From: an uncultured Clostridia bacterium
Lineage (GTDB): Bacteria > Bacillota > Clostridia > Oscillospirales > Ruminococcaceae
Direction of reading: 5' to 3'
Length of the DNA: 35,283 nt
NCBI GenBank assembly: GCA_945876755.1
Contig: CAMCPM010000019.1
Span: 1 to 35,283 of the forward strand
Below the pieces are notes generated by a model. The model was not told the origin of the DNA and made no database searches. It was given only the letters and a program-made list of their open reading frames with translations. The position numbers and the translations under genes are program-made. This document shows, piece by piece, positions 6,746 to 14,233 of this stretch (position 1 is its first letter; every line of letters starts with the position of its first letter).

Positions 6746-7609
6746 TTATATATTGGTAATTCTTCCTGCATAGGATCTTGCTCCGGCAGGCTTGTCGGAG
6801 ATCTTCCTGTAAATAGCAGGCTTTACATAGGTATATTTCGTATCTCTTCCGACGCTTTCCGCATGACCAATGAAAAGGTAGCCGCCTTCCTTGGTAACAT
6901 CGTAAAAACGCTCGATAAGAGCATTTTTTGTTTCCTGCTCAAAATATATCATAACATTACGGCAGCTTATGAGGTCGTAAGGACTTTTACAAACGATCTT
7001 ATCCATAAGGTTAAACTGCTTGTAAACGACCTGATTGCGTATGCGGTCGATGACCTGATAATTTTTGTCGTCAATTTTTGTGAAATATTTTGAAAGCCAG
7101 TGTGACGGAACATCTTTGACCATATCGGCAGTATAAATACCTGCCTGCGCCTTTTTCAGCACATCGGTATCAAGGTCTGTTGCAAGAATTTTCATATCCC
7201 ACATCGAAGCCTTTGCACCGAAATATTCATCCATAGTCATTACAATAGTGTATGGCTCCTGCCCCGTTGAGGAAGCAGCACACCATATCCTCAGCGTATG
7301 AGTCTTTTCATTGGCTTTTTCCAGATACGGCAGAACCGTGCTTTTCAGATACTCGAAATGCTCCGGTTCGCGCAGGAAAAATGTGTGGTTCGTAGTCAGC
7401 TTGTTAACAAGCTGCATAGTCTCATTTCCCGTTTTATCGGCAAAAGCGAAATCAATAAACTCCTTAAAGCTTTTAAAGCCGCGCTGAACGACCATATTGG
7501 AAAGTCTTCCCTCTATAAGAATACGCTTCTTTTCAAGGTTTATTCCGTAATTTTTTTTCATGTACGAAACAAGACGATTAAAATCATCGTCTGTAAGTTT
7601 AAGCATCAT
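6746..7609 (-). CDS. cheR: Chemotaxis protein methyltransferase CheR
   Basis: S-adenosylmethionine-dependent methylation of glutamates on chemoreceptors, opposing CheB. The protein is 287 residues: a helical N-terminal domain (about 1-85, L-T-D-D-D-F-N-R-L then R-L-S-N-M-V-V-Q-R-G-F), and a SAM-binding domain with R-I-W-C-A-A-S-S-T-G-Q-E-P-Y-T, A-T-D-L-D near the strand-2 acidic residue, and the C-R-N-V-M-I-Y-F motif. No C-terminal pentapeptide-binding extension is obvious. ATG-ATG is at 7609/7606, nine bases after GAGG. The gap to cheW is 14 bases, indicating co-transcription. Confidence 0.95.
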   Translation of the reverse strand: MMLKLTDDDFNRLVSYMKKNYGINLEKKRILIEGRLSNMVVQRGFKSFKEFIDFAFADKTGNETMQLVNKLTTNHTFFLREPEHFEYLKSTVLPYLEKANEKTHTLRIWCAASSTGQEPYTIVMTMDEYFGAKASMWDMKILATDLDTDVLKKAQAGIYTADMVKDVPSHWLSKYFTKIDDKNYQVIDRIRNQVVYKQFNLMDKIVCKSPYDLISCRNVMIYFEQETKNALIERFYDVTKEGGYLFIGHAESVGRDTKYTYVKPAIYRKISDKPAGARSYAGRITNI

Positions 7610-7623
7610 GCCGTGATACCTCG

Positions 7624-8085
7624 TTAATCCATAATAAGCTTGTCGCAGTCAAGAAGAAGTCTTATGCCGCTTTCCATATTGATAATGGATTTGATATAGC
7701 GGTTTGCGTTAACGCTTTTCGAGTCGGGAGTTTTGCTGATATCGCCCTGCTTTACAACGATAACCTCCTGAACTCTGTCAACGATGATACCTACCTGATT
7801 GCCGTCCTCAAATTCAAGAACGATAATACAGGTCCTGTCATCGTAAGGTATCTCCTCCATACCGAAGCGCTTTCTTACGCTGATAACGGGAACGACCTTG
7901 CCGCGGATGTTTATAACACCCTTTATATGCTCCGGTATCTTGGGAACGACCGTGATCTGCTCGATACCGATGATCTCGTTGATATATTTGATCTCAATAC
8001 CGTAGATAGTCTCGCCGATGCTGAAGAAAAGCACCTCTGTACCGTCAGCGGTATAGGTTGTTTTAGCTGTATTATTTTCTGCCAT
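7624..8085 (-). CDS. cheW: Chemotaxis coupling protein CheW
   Basis: Adaptor that links chemoreceptors to CheA in the membrane-associated array. The product is 153 residues, a single CheW (SH3-like) domain from about residue 17: E-V-L-F-F-S-I-G-E-T-I-Y-G-I-E-I near the start, H-I-K-G-V-I-N-I-R-G-K-V-V-P-V-I in the middle and V-G-I-I-V-D-R-V-Q-E-V towards the end, all family hallmarks. GGAAGG lies six bases before the ATG. The gene is 68 bases downstream of cheA, and that gap holds an 11-bp hairpin. Confidence 0.95.
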   Translation of the reverse strand: MAENNTAKTTYTADGTEVLFFSIGETIYGIEIKYINEIIGIEQITVVPKIPEHIKGVINIRGKVVPVISVRKRFGMEEIPYDDRTCIIVLEFEDGNQVGIIVDRVQEVIVVKQGDISKTPDSKSVNANRYIKSIINMESGIRLLLDCDKLIMD

Positions 8086-8114
8086 TTCCGACCTTCCTCT
8101 CTATCTTTTAAAGA

Positions 8115-8142
8115 GCAGACTTCCGTACCGGCGGAAGTCTGC
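8115..8142 (-). other. Perfect intercistronic hairpin between cheA and cheW
   Basis: GCAGACTTCCG (8115-8125) and CGGAAGTCTGC (8132-8142) are perfect 11-bp complements around a six-base loop. On the minus strand it is followed by TCTTTAAAAG, which lacks a full U tract, so partial termination, RNA processing or 3'-end protection of cheA mRNA are all possible. Confidence 0.7.
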
Positions 8143-8153
8143 ACAGGATCATA

Positions 8154-10562
8154 TTAGAAGTCACTTATGATATTGCTTACATCAAGAATAATCGTAATCG
8201 AACCGTCGCCGAGGATAGAGCATCCTGCCATACCGTGCTGCTTTACGTTGTAGTTATTAAGCAGCGACGAGAACGGTTTTACAACGACCTGCTGCTCGCC
8301 GATAAGCTCATCCGCAAAGATGCAGGCACACTTGCCCTCTGTCTCCACAAGAATAACGATACCCTCGTAAAGATTGTCCGTACCCGGCTTCAGGTCGTAC
8401 AGCTCATAGAGTCTGATAAGCGGGAAGCACTCGCCGCGTATCATTATCATTTCCTTGCCGTTTGTGTCCTTTACAAGCTGATTGGGCTTGACCTTAAAGG
8501 ACTCGCGTATAGAGTTGATAGGTATTGTGAAAATAGATTCGCCGACGGAGACCTCCATGCCGTCCACGATGGAAAGCGAGAGAGGGATCTTGATTATAAA
8601 GTTTGTTCCCTGACCGAACTTGGAGTCAACGGAAACAGTACCGCCGATCTTCTCGATATTCTTTCTTACAACGTCCATACCAACGCCTCTGCCCGAATAT
8701 TCGGTTACCTGCTCGTTGGTAGAGAAGCCGGGAAGCATTATCATATTGAAGATTTCCTTTTCGGAATATTCGCTTGCAGGCTTTGTAAGGATACCGTTTC
8801 TTTCAGCCTTTGCAAGAACCTTTTCGGGGTTGATGCCTGCACCGTCATCAGCAACTACAATGATAACTTCACCGGAAGCGTTGTAAGCGGAAAGAGTGAT
8901 CTTGCCCTTAGGCGACTTGCCGGCAGCGATTCTGTCCTCAACATTATCCTCGATACCGTGGTCCATAGAGTTTCTTACCATGTGCATAAGAGGGTCGTTG
9001 AGCTGGTCGATGATGGACTTGTCGACCTCTGTTTCTTCGCCCTCAAAGATAAGGTCAACATCCTTGCCAAGCTTGACCTTCATATCTCTTACGATACGGG
9101 TCATCTTGTTGAACGCACCCGAAAGAGGAACCATTCGTATCGACATAACCGTATCCTGAAGCTCACTGTTAAGCTTTCTGAGCTGTCTTGCCGCCTTCTG
9201 GAAGTTATCAAGACGCAGACCCTTCAGGTCGGGGTTGGAAGTAACCATAGCCTCAGTGATAACAATTTCGCCCACAAGGTCGAGAAGAGTATCGAGCTTG
9301 TTCAGGTTAACTGAGATAAGTGACTGCTTTGCTCCGCCCTTTGAAGCGCCCAGCATATTATTGATCTGTTCTTTGGACTTCTGAGCGTCAGCAGCAGGAG
9401 CCTCAGCCTTTTTCTCAGCTGCTTTGGGAGCAGCAGTCTGTGCAGTAGCAGCAGCCTGAGCCGGAGCCGCAGTCTGCTGAACGGGAGCCGCCTGCGCTTC
9501 GGCAGGAGCAGCATCTTCAATTACTTCATAAGCCTTTACGCAGGGAGTACCCTCGATAGTCTGGAGAACCATCTGCGGCTTATCGGAAGTAAAGTGAACA
9601 ACGAAGCCTTCCTCGATAATGACTTTTGATGTCTCGGCATTGTCTTCGATATCGGCAGGCTCATATGTAACGCTGTCGCAGACTTCCTTGATGTTGTTTA
9701 CAACCAGAAGCGCTCTGAGGTTTTCCATCTTGCAGTCGTCCTCAAAGTGTACTCTTACGGTCGTTACATTTCCGTCCGAAGCCGCCTTGACAGCCGCACC
9801 CGAACCTCTTTCAATGATTTGACAGTTCTTAACATTAGGCGTAGTTTTAATAATTTCCGTAACTGCGTCGATATTAGAGCCGTCTGCCGGAGCAAACTTA
9901 ATATCAAAACCGTTTTCAATGATAACCTTTGCAGTATCGCCGTTTGTTTCGATATCAGCGGGAAAATATTCAAGCTGAGAGCATGAATCGGTTATCCTGT
10001 TTATCACCAGCAGCGCTCTGAGGTTTTCCATCTTGCATTCATCCTCAAACCAAACCTTTACGCTTGTGAGAGGAGACGATGATGAAACCGCCGCAGGAGC
10101 AGCAGCCGCAACCTGCTGAGCCGGAGCTTCCGCAGATTCGGGAGCAGCTCCGCCTTTGAGTACAGCAGCAAAAGCTTCTATTTTATTCATCTGATCGGTG
10201 AAATCGGTGGGATTATATTCATCCTCCTGAATAAGCTCGATCTCTGCCTTCATAAGGTCGGAAGCATTAAACACCAGGTCGTACAGCGTTCCCATTGAAG
10301 AGATCACAGGATGATCCTCACGGATAATATAGAACATATCCTCAATAGCATGTGCAAGCTTAGACATATTGTCAAGCCCCATCATAGCAGAAGAGCCCTT
10401 GATGGTGTGCATGGTGCGGAATATCTCGTTGATCTCCTCCTCACCGAAGCTGCTTTCGTTTTCAGTTTTCATAAGGATCTGATCCAGCTGTTCAAGAAGC
10501 GACGTTGTCTCAAAGACGTACATATCCGCCATTGCTTCCATTCCTGCTTCAAATTTTGCCAT
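8154..10562 (-). CDS. cheA: Chemotaxis histidine kinase CheA with two tandem P2-like domains
   Basis: Central kinase of chemotaxis; phosphorylates CheY and CheB in response to receptor state. Order along the 802 residues: HPt/P1 domain (1-130, phosphoacceptor H52 in M-H-T-I-K-G-S-S); two similar P2-like domains (about 167-252 and 268-350), each starting with V-(K/R)-V-x-F-E-D-(E/D)-C-K-M-E-N-L-R-A-L-L-V; an Ala/Gln/Pro-rich linker (350-395); P3 dimerisation (about 398-475); P4 ATPase with N box H-M-V-R-N-S-M-D-H-G (527-536), G1 box D-D-G-A-G (572-576) and G2 box G-R-G-V-G-M-D (624-630); and a CheW-like P5 domain to the end. It is longer than usual because of the duplicated P2. First gene of the operon; promoter at 10719-10747. 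Confidence 0.96.
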   Translation of the reverse strand: MAKFEAGMEAMADMYVFETTSLLEQLDQILMKTENESSFGEEEINEIFRTMHTIKGSSAMMGLDNMSKLAHAIEDMFYIIREDHPVISSMGTLYDLVFNASDLMKAEIELIQEDEYNPTDFTDQMNKIEAFAAVLKGGAAPESAEAPAQQVAAAAPAAVSSSSPLTSVKVWFEDECKMENLRALLVINRITDSCSQLEYFPADIETNGDTAKVIIENGFDIKFAPADGSNIDAVTEIIKTTPNVKNCQIIERGSGAAVKAASDGNVTTVRVHFEDDCKMENLRALLVVNNIKEVCDSVTYEPADIEDNAETSKVIIEEGFVVHFTSDKPQMVLQTIEGTPCVKAYEVIEDAAPAEAQAAPVQQTAAPAQAAATAQTAAPKAAEKKAEAPAADAQKSKEQINNMLGASKGGAKQSLISVNLNKLDTLLDLVGEIVITEAMVTSNPDLKGLRLDNFQKAARQLRKLNSELQDTVMSIRMVPLSGAFNKMTRIVRDMKVKLGKDVDLIFEGEETEVDKSIIDQLNDPLMHMVRNSMDHGIEDNVEDRIAAGKSPKGKITLSAYNASGEVIIVVADDGAGINPEKVLAKAERNGILTKPASEYSEKEIFNMIMLPGFSTNEQVTEYSGRGVGMDVVRKNIEKIGGTVSVDSKFGQGTNFIIKIPLSLSIVDGMEVSVGESIFTIPINSIRESFKVKPNQLVKDTNGKEMIMIRGECFPLIRLYELYDLKPGTDNLYEGIVILVETEGKCACIFADELIGEQQVVVKPFSSLLNNYNVKQHGMAGCSILGDGSITIILDVSNIISDF

Positions 10563-10703
10563 AAAAACACCTACCTATCAGTTGTTGTCCCCCAGCAGGG
10601 TCTGTAAATATATATAGTATAATGCTATAAGAAACCTAAGCGGCGGCAGCTGCGCTTGCAAACTCCCAATAACTGTAAAACTATACAGTACGCCATAATA
10701 TTC

Positions 10704-10729
10704 TATAGTATATTTTTAATTATACTATA
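10704..10729. promoter_or_regulatory. Inverted repeat overlapping the cheA promoter -10 box
   Basis: TATAGTATA (10704-10712), eight bases, TATACTATA (10721-10729) is a perfect 9-bp inverted repeat covering the -10 region and predicted start of the cheA promoter. It could be an operator, but the local DNA is very AT-rich. Confidence 0.35.
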
Positions 10730-10747
10730 AAAAACTCTTTACTACAA
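10719..10747 (-). promoter_or_regulatory. Promoter of the cheA-cheW-cheR-cheB operon
   Basis: TTGTAG (10747-10742), 17-base spacer, TATAAT (10724-10719). It resembles a SigA promoter; I found no convincing SigD-type (TAAA...CGATA) motif. The leader would be about 150 bases. The remaining bases from 10748 to 10933 are very AT-rich and must contain the promoter of the divergent FliK-like gene, which I cannot place. Confidence 0.6.
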
Positions 10748-10933
10748 GCCAAAAATGTAATATAATAAGAATAAAGCGGAAAAATTTTTAGACTGTTTTT
10801 CGTTCAAAATTAACAAAATTTCATAAATATTAATAAAAAACAATGAATTTTTATCTTTTTACATAGTTTTTATCCAAAATAAACCAGCCATTGCCATTGT
10901 ACGACAGAATATTTTAAGAAAGGAACGGGCCGT

Positions 10934-12715
10934 ATGTCAGATTTGTTAAGGGTGACCTCACCCGTTGCCCCCAAAGACTACACCTTTAACCAAAGCGCCA
11001 AGCCGCAGACTCCCGAACAGGTTTTTGACCTTGGCAACGTAGACTATATCAATAAGACCAATGTCCGTGATGAACAGCTGGGCGAGCAGAATCTGAAGGA
11101 CCAGACCGGCACGGGACTTCCCAAGCTTCAGACGGCAATATCAAAGGACCCTGCTCTTGCAGCAGTTCTGCTCAAAGGAGTCCTTAGCAGCGAGTCGCTT
11201 TCGGCAATAAGCGCTTCGGGCAACGCGGAGCTTCTTAACAAGGTCACCGAGTTTGCAAATGAGATACTTCTTTCCCCGAACGGCATTACAGAGGATATTA
11301 TCCGTCAGCAGGACGAAGCTACAATGTTCAGCGGAGAACTCTGGAGCGCACTTAAAGATATGATATCAGCTCTGTCGGGGTCACCTGTAGGCGAAGAAAT
11401 GAACGCCGCCGTGCTGGACTTTCTCAAAGCCGCCGCTTCGGCAGGCTCACGGGATGATATCCTCACCTCGATATCGTCATCGCTCCGCTATCTTGCAGGC
11501 GAGACCGCCCAAAGCCGTGAGGTCATGAACCTGCTCCTGCAGACCGCCGACAAGCTCACCCCCGAAACCTTTCCGACAGTAAAAAACGATATACTTGCAT
11601 TGGTGGGCTATCTTGAAAAGAGTCTGCTTCTCAACGACAAAACACAAAACCTGCTCTCGCTCATTACATATAATCTTTCACGCTTCAACGGCGACTCCTC
11701 CGCACTGGGAGAAAGCTTTCAGGCAATACTTAACATGGCACCCGACGCCGAGACCGCCGATAAGCTGAATATGCTTTTCACAAAATTTATTGAAAATTCA
11801 AAGCTTCCTGCCGATATAAAGCTTGCGGCACTGAGGGATAACCCCTCCGCTTCGGCGCAGCGCTCAATGACAATGCTTACCGAAAGAGTCGCCGACGCCG
11901 TAAATTCGGGACTGAAAAATATTCCTCCCGAGCAGCTTTCCGAGATGCTGAGGGAGATCCCCGAAAACGGCGGAACAGCTTCACTGAGAAAAATTCTTTC
12001 ACCTTTCGTTCCCGACAACATGAAGGGCGGTCTGAACACGCTTCTTCGGGAATTTGAAAATACTAAGGACCTTAACACTCTTATCGACCGCCTTAGCGTT
12101 ATCGTGAATCGTACAGAAAATATGGAAAGCAAGATAACTCTTGCCCAGAGCATAAATCTTGTACTTTCGGATATGGCTCAGTCTGCGGGAATAAACTACC
12201 GTCCGCCCACGACAATGGAAAATATGCTGGACTTCCTCATAAAAAACATCAACGACCCGTCGCTGAAATCGCTTTCCGCAATGAGCCGTCCCGATATGAT
12301 ACAGGGACTTCTCAGCGCCCCCGGCGTGTTTACTCCGCTGCTGCATTTTCTTGTACCGATGAATATGAACGGTACAAAAGCCTTCGGCGAGCTTTGGGCA
12401 GACCCCGACGCAGGAAAAGACCCCGAAACAGGCGAAGCGGACCGTCACCTGTTCCTCTGCTTTGAAATTGAGGACGCAGGCTATTTTGAACTTGAATTGT
12501 ACTCAAGAGGAAAATCCGTAAATATTGCGCTGATGTGTCCCCAAGGCACAGAAAGGGACTACCTGCCGTTGAAAGAGGCAATCCCTGCACTTGCGGCTTC
12601 CTGCGGATACAGCGCCGAAAAAATGATAGTCGAGCCGCTTAAACGCAGGCGCGACCTTACAAACGTATTCCCCAAGCTTAATGAAAGGAGAAGCGGTCTG
12701 AATGTCAGTGTATAA
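10934..12715 (+). CDS. FliK-like (flagellar hook-length control) protein
   Basis: A 593-residue soluble protein. The N-terminal 450 residues are helix-rich and poorly conserved. The C-terminal part (about 500-575: R-H-L-F-L-C-F-E-I-E-D-A-G-Y-F-E-L-E-L-Y, then I-P-A-L-A-A-S-C-G-Y) resembles the FliK C-terminal domain that contacts the export-switch protein FlhB. The next gene, overlapping by 14 bases, encodes a FlhB C-terminal-domain protein; the same pairing is known for ylqG-ylqH in B. subtilis. AAAGGAACGGGCCGT precedes the ATG. Assignment rests on the C-terminus and on the neighbour, so it is less sure than the chemotaxis genes. It may have a role other than hook length. Confidence 0.7.
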   Translation: MSDLLRVTSPVAPKDYTFNQSAKPQTPEQVFDLGNVDYINKTNVRDEQLGEQNLKDQTGTGLPKLQTAISKDPALAAVLLKGVLSSESLSAISASGNAELLNKVTEFANEILLSPNGITEDIIRQQDEATMFSGELWSALKDMISALSGSPVGEEMNAAVLDFLKAAASAGSRDDILTSISSSLRYLAGETAQSREVMNLLLQTADKLTPETFPTVKNDILALVGYLEKSLLLNDKTQNLLSLITYNLSRFNGDSSALGESFQAILNMAPDAETADKLNMLFTKFIENSKLPADIKLAALRDNPSASAQRSMTMLTERVADAVNSGLKNIPPEQLSEMLREIPENGGTASLRKILSPFVPDNMKGGLNTLLREFENTKDLNTLIDRLSVIVNRTENMESKITLAQSINLVLSDMAQSAGINYRPPTTMENMLDFLIKNINDPSLKSLSAMSRPDMIQGLLSAPGVFTPLLHFLVPMNMNGTKAFGELWADPDAGKDPETGEADRHLFLCFEIEDAGYFELELYSRGKSVNIALMCPQGTERDYLPLKEAIPALAASCGYSAEKMIVEPLKRRRDLTNVFPKLNERRSGLNVSV

Positions 12716-12989
12716 AGGAAAAAAGCCAAGCAATGCCGCCGTAGCGCTGAAATACAATCCCGAAAAGGACTACACCCCGATAGTTGTTGCATCGGGTCAC
12801 GGACACGTTGCAGAAAAGATAATCAACCTTGCGGATGAAAACGGCGTGCCCGTTTATCGTGATGACTCGGCAACAGCGCTTCTCACTATGCTGAACGTGG
12901 GTCAAGGTATCCCCCCTGAGCTTTATCAGCTTGTAGCAGGCATTTACGTTCAGGTCATGCAGATAGCAAAGGAAAAGAACAAATATTGA
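12702..12989 (+). CDS. FlhB C-terminal-domain homologue (YlqH/FhlB type)
   Basis: A 95-residue soluble protein matching only the cytoplasmic part of the export-gate protein FlhB: A-V-A-L-K-Y (20-25), T-P-I-V-V-A-S-G-H-G-H-V-A-E-K-I (29-44), then E-N-G-V-P-V-Y-R-D-D. The N-P-T-H autocleavage site of FlhB is replaced by K-P-S-N, so no self-cleavage is expected, as in YlqH-type proteins that already correspond to the cleaved fragment. AAAGGAG lies inside the end of the upstream gene. Known homologues can partly stand in for the FlhB fragment in flagellar export; that this one does is inferred. Confidence 0.85.
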   Translation: MSVYKGKKPSNAAVALKYNPEKDYTPIVVASGHGHVAEKIINLADENGVPVYRDDSATALLTMLNVGQGIPPELYQLVAGIYVQVMQIAKEKNKY

Positions 12990-13144
12990 TAAAATTTTCC
13001 GAACTCTTATTTTTATAATGTTCTAAATTTATCCTCATACGGTAAGACAAAACAGATAGTTTTCCAATCCTTTGAATAATCATCTGCATTGATTACAGCT
13101 GTATTACAAATTATTAAGCAACGGTTAAAAGTCATAAAAACGGC

Positions 13145-13172
13145 TTGATTATTTTGTCTATTATGCTATAAT
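13145..13172 (+). promoter_or_regulatory. Promoter of the lipoprotein gene at 13251
   Basis: TTGATT (13145-13150), 16-base spacer, TATAAT (13167-13172) preceded by TGC, an extended -10. The predicted start is near 13179, just before the terminator-like hairpin at 13187. Confidence 0.7.
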
Positions 13173-13186
13173 AAGTTTGTCCCCAA

Positions 13187-13218
13187 GGGAAAAGCCGTTA
13201 CTATGCGGCTTTTTGCCC
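13187..13218 (+). terminator. Terminator-like hairpin in the leader of the lipoprotein gene
   Basis: GGG-AAAAGCCG, loop TTACTATG, CGGCTTTTT-GCCC forms an 8-bp stem (13190-13197 with 13206-13213), extendable by GGG/CCC. It can end read-through from the flagellar pair upstream, but it also lies downstream of the promoter at 13145, so a leader attenuator is possible. Confidence 0.55.
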
Positions 13219-13250
13219 GGGAATATTATTGTTGAAAGGATAAAAACACC

Positions 13251-13886
13251 ATGAACATTAAGAAGATTATTGCAGCGGCAGCTGCTCTTGCTTTATGCGC
13301 TTCGGTACTTACAGCCTGCGGCAGCAGCGCAGACGAGGAAACAACTACTGTTTCCGAAACCACTACCGTTTCAGAAACAGTAGCTGAAACTTCTGAAGAG
13401 ACGGAGAGCGAATCAGAATCCGAGACCGAGACTGAAACAGAAGCAGAAAGCGAAGCTTCAGACGAGACCGCTGCTGAAGAAGAGGTTGAAGCAGCGGCTA
13501 ATCCGCTTCAGCCTATTGCAGACGCGGCTCTTGCCGTAGGCGAGTGGCCTGTTCTCATGGAGGTCACAGACGAAACTGCTCTTAAAGAGTTTTTCCTGCT
13601 TGACCCGGCAAATGAGAACTACCGCAATATGCTGGTCCTCCAGTGCCCAATGAGCGCCGCAATGTGCGAGATAATCATCATTGAGGCTGACGATGTAAAT
13701 GCCGCAAAGACAGACCTTGAAGCACGAAAGAAAAAAGCTCAGGAGCAGGACGCTTTCTACCCCAAGGATATTGAACTTGCAGAAGCTTCCATCGTAGGCA
13801 CCGAAGGCGATTACGCATACTTCATTTTCGCTTCCGAGCCTTCCGAGGCTGAAAAATCAATCGTTGACGCGATCAAGGCACTTTAA
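13251..13886 (+). CDS. Lipoprotein with C-terminal DUF4358-like domain
   Basis: A 211-residue predicted lipoprotein exported by Sec and anchored on the outer face of the membrane. The signal peptide M-N-I-K-K-I-I-A-A-A-A-A-L-A-L ends at lipobox L-T-A-C (Cys23). Residues 27-85 are a low-complexity linker of T, E, S and A repeats (TTTVSE twice, then SESESETETETEAESE). The globular part (about 87-211) resembles the DUF4358 family seen as lipoproteins in Clostridia; it includes V-L-Q-C-P-M-S-A-A-M-C-E-I-I-I-I-E and Y-A-Y-F-I-F-A. No enzyme motif is visible. AAAGGA lies ten bases before the ATG. Monocistronic between its own promoter and a strong terminator. Confidence 0.7.
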   Translation: MNIKKIIAAAAALALCASVLTACGSSADEETTTVSETTTVSETVAETSEETESESESETETETEAESEASDETAAEEEVEAAANPLQPIADAALAVGEWPVLMEVTDETALKEFFLLDPANENYRNMLVLQCPMSAAMCEIIIIEADDVNAAKTDLEARKKKAQEQDAFYPKDIELAEASIVGTEGDYAYFIFASEPSEAEKSIVDAIKAL

Positions 13887-13896
13887 TATGTCTCCG

Positions 13897-13935
13897 AAGC
13901 ACATATCCGGTCCTATTCCGGATATGTGCTTTTTG
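13897..13935 (+). terminator. Strong intrinsic terminator
   Basis: AAGCACATATCCGG (13897-13910), seven-base loop, CCGGATATGTGCTT and a further T run. The stem is perfect over 14 bp. Confidence 0.93.
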
Positions 13936-14107
13936 CAAGTTATTATATTTTTTTATTCATTTTGCTGTTTTGCTTTTTTGGGGCATTATAAAGAACAAAT
14001 TGTTAAATTTTTGACATTCCGCCTGTAAACAGCGTAATTTCCGTATGTTATTCCAAAAATATAATAAAATTTTCGTATTTTTGAATAATGGAAATTTTAA
14101 ATTCCCC

Positions 14108-14136
14108 TTGACTTATTGACGGTAATAAGATATAAT
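14108..14136 (+). promoter_or_regulatory. Promoter of pckG
   Basis: TTGACT (14108-14113), 17-base spacer, TATAAT (14131-14136). Predicted start near 14143, giving a leader of about 90 bases. Between the previous terminator (13935) and this promoter I see only AT-rich DNA. Confidence 0.85.
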
Positions 14137-14159
14137 AGTATTTGTGGGAAATTTGAGTG

Positions 14160-14191
14160 TTTTTGCACGGATTTTTGCGAAAATGCAAAAA
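14160..14191 (+). other. Hairpin in the pckG 5' leader
   Basis: TTTTTGCA (14160-14167) pairs with TGCAAAAA (14184-14191), and the interior contains TTTT-TGCG-AAAA, giving an extended hairpin with one internal bulge about 17 bases into the transcript. It may affect mRNA stability or regulation. Confidence 0.4.
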
Positions 14192-14233
14192 TATTCACGT
14201 TTCAATTCAAATTTTATAAAGGAGCTGCAAATT

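Noticed and set aside
8235-9314. 359-codon open frame antisense to cheA
   Set aside because: Same cause: codon bias of the real gene. No domain and no start context.
13936-14107. Additional promoter with TTGACA near 14010
   Set aside because: The matching -10 (TAATTT at 18 bases) is poor, and a near-consensus promoter lies closer to pckG.
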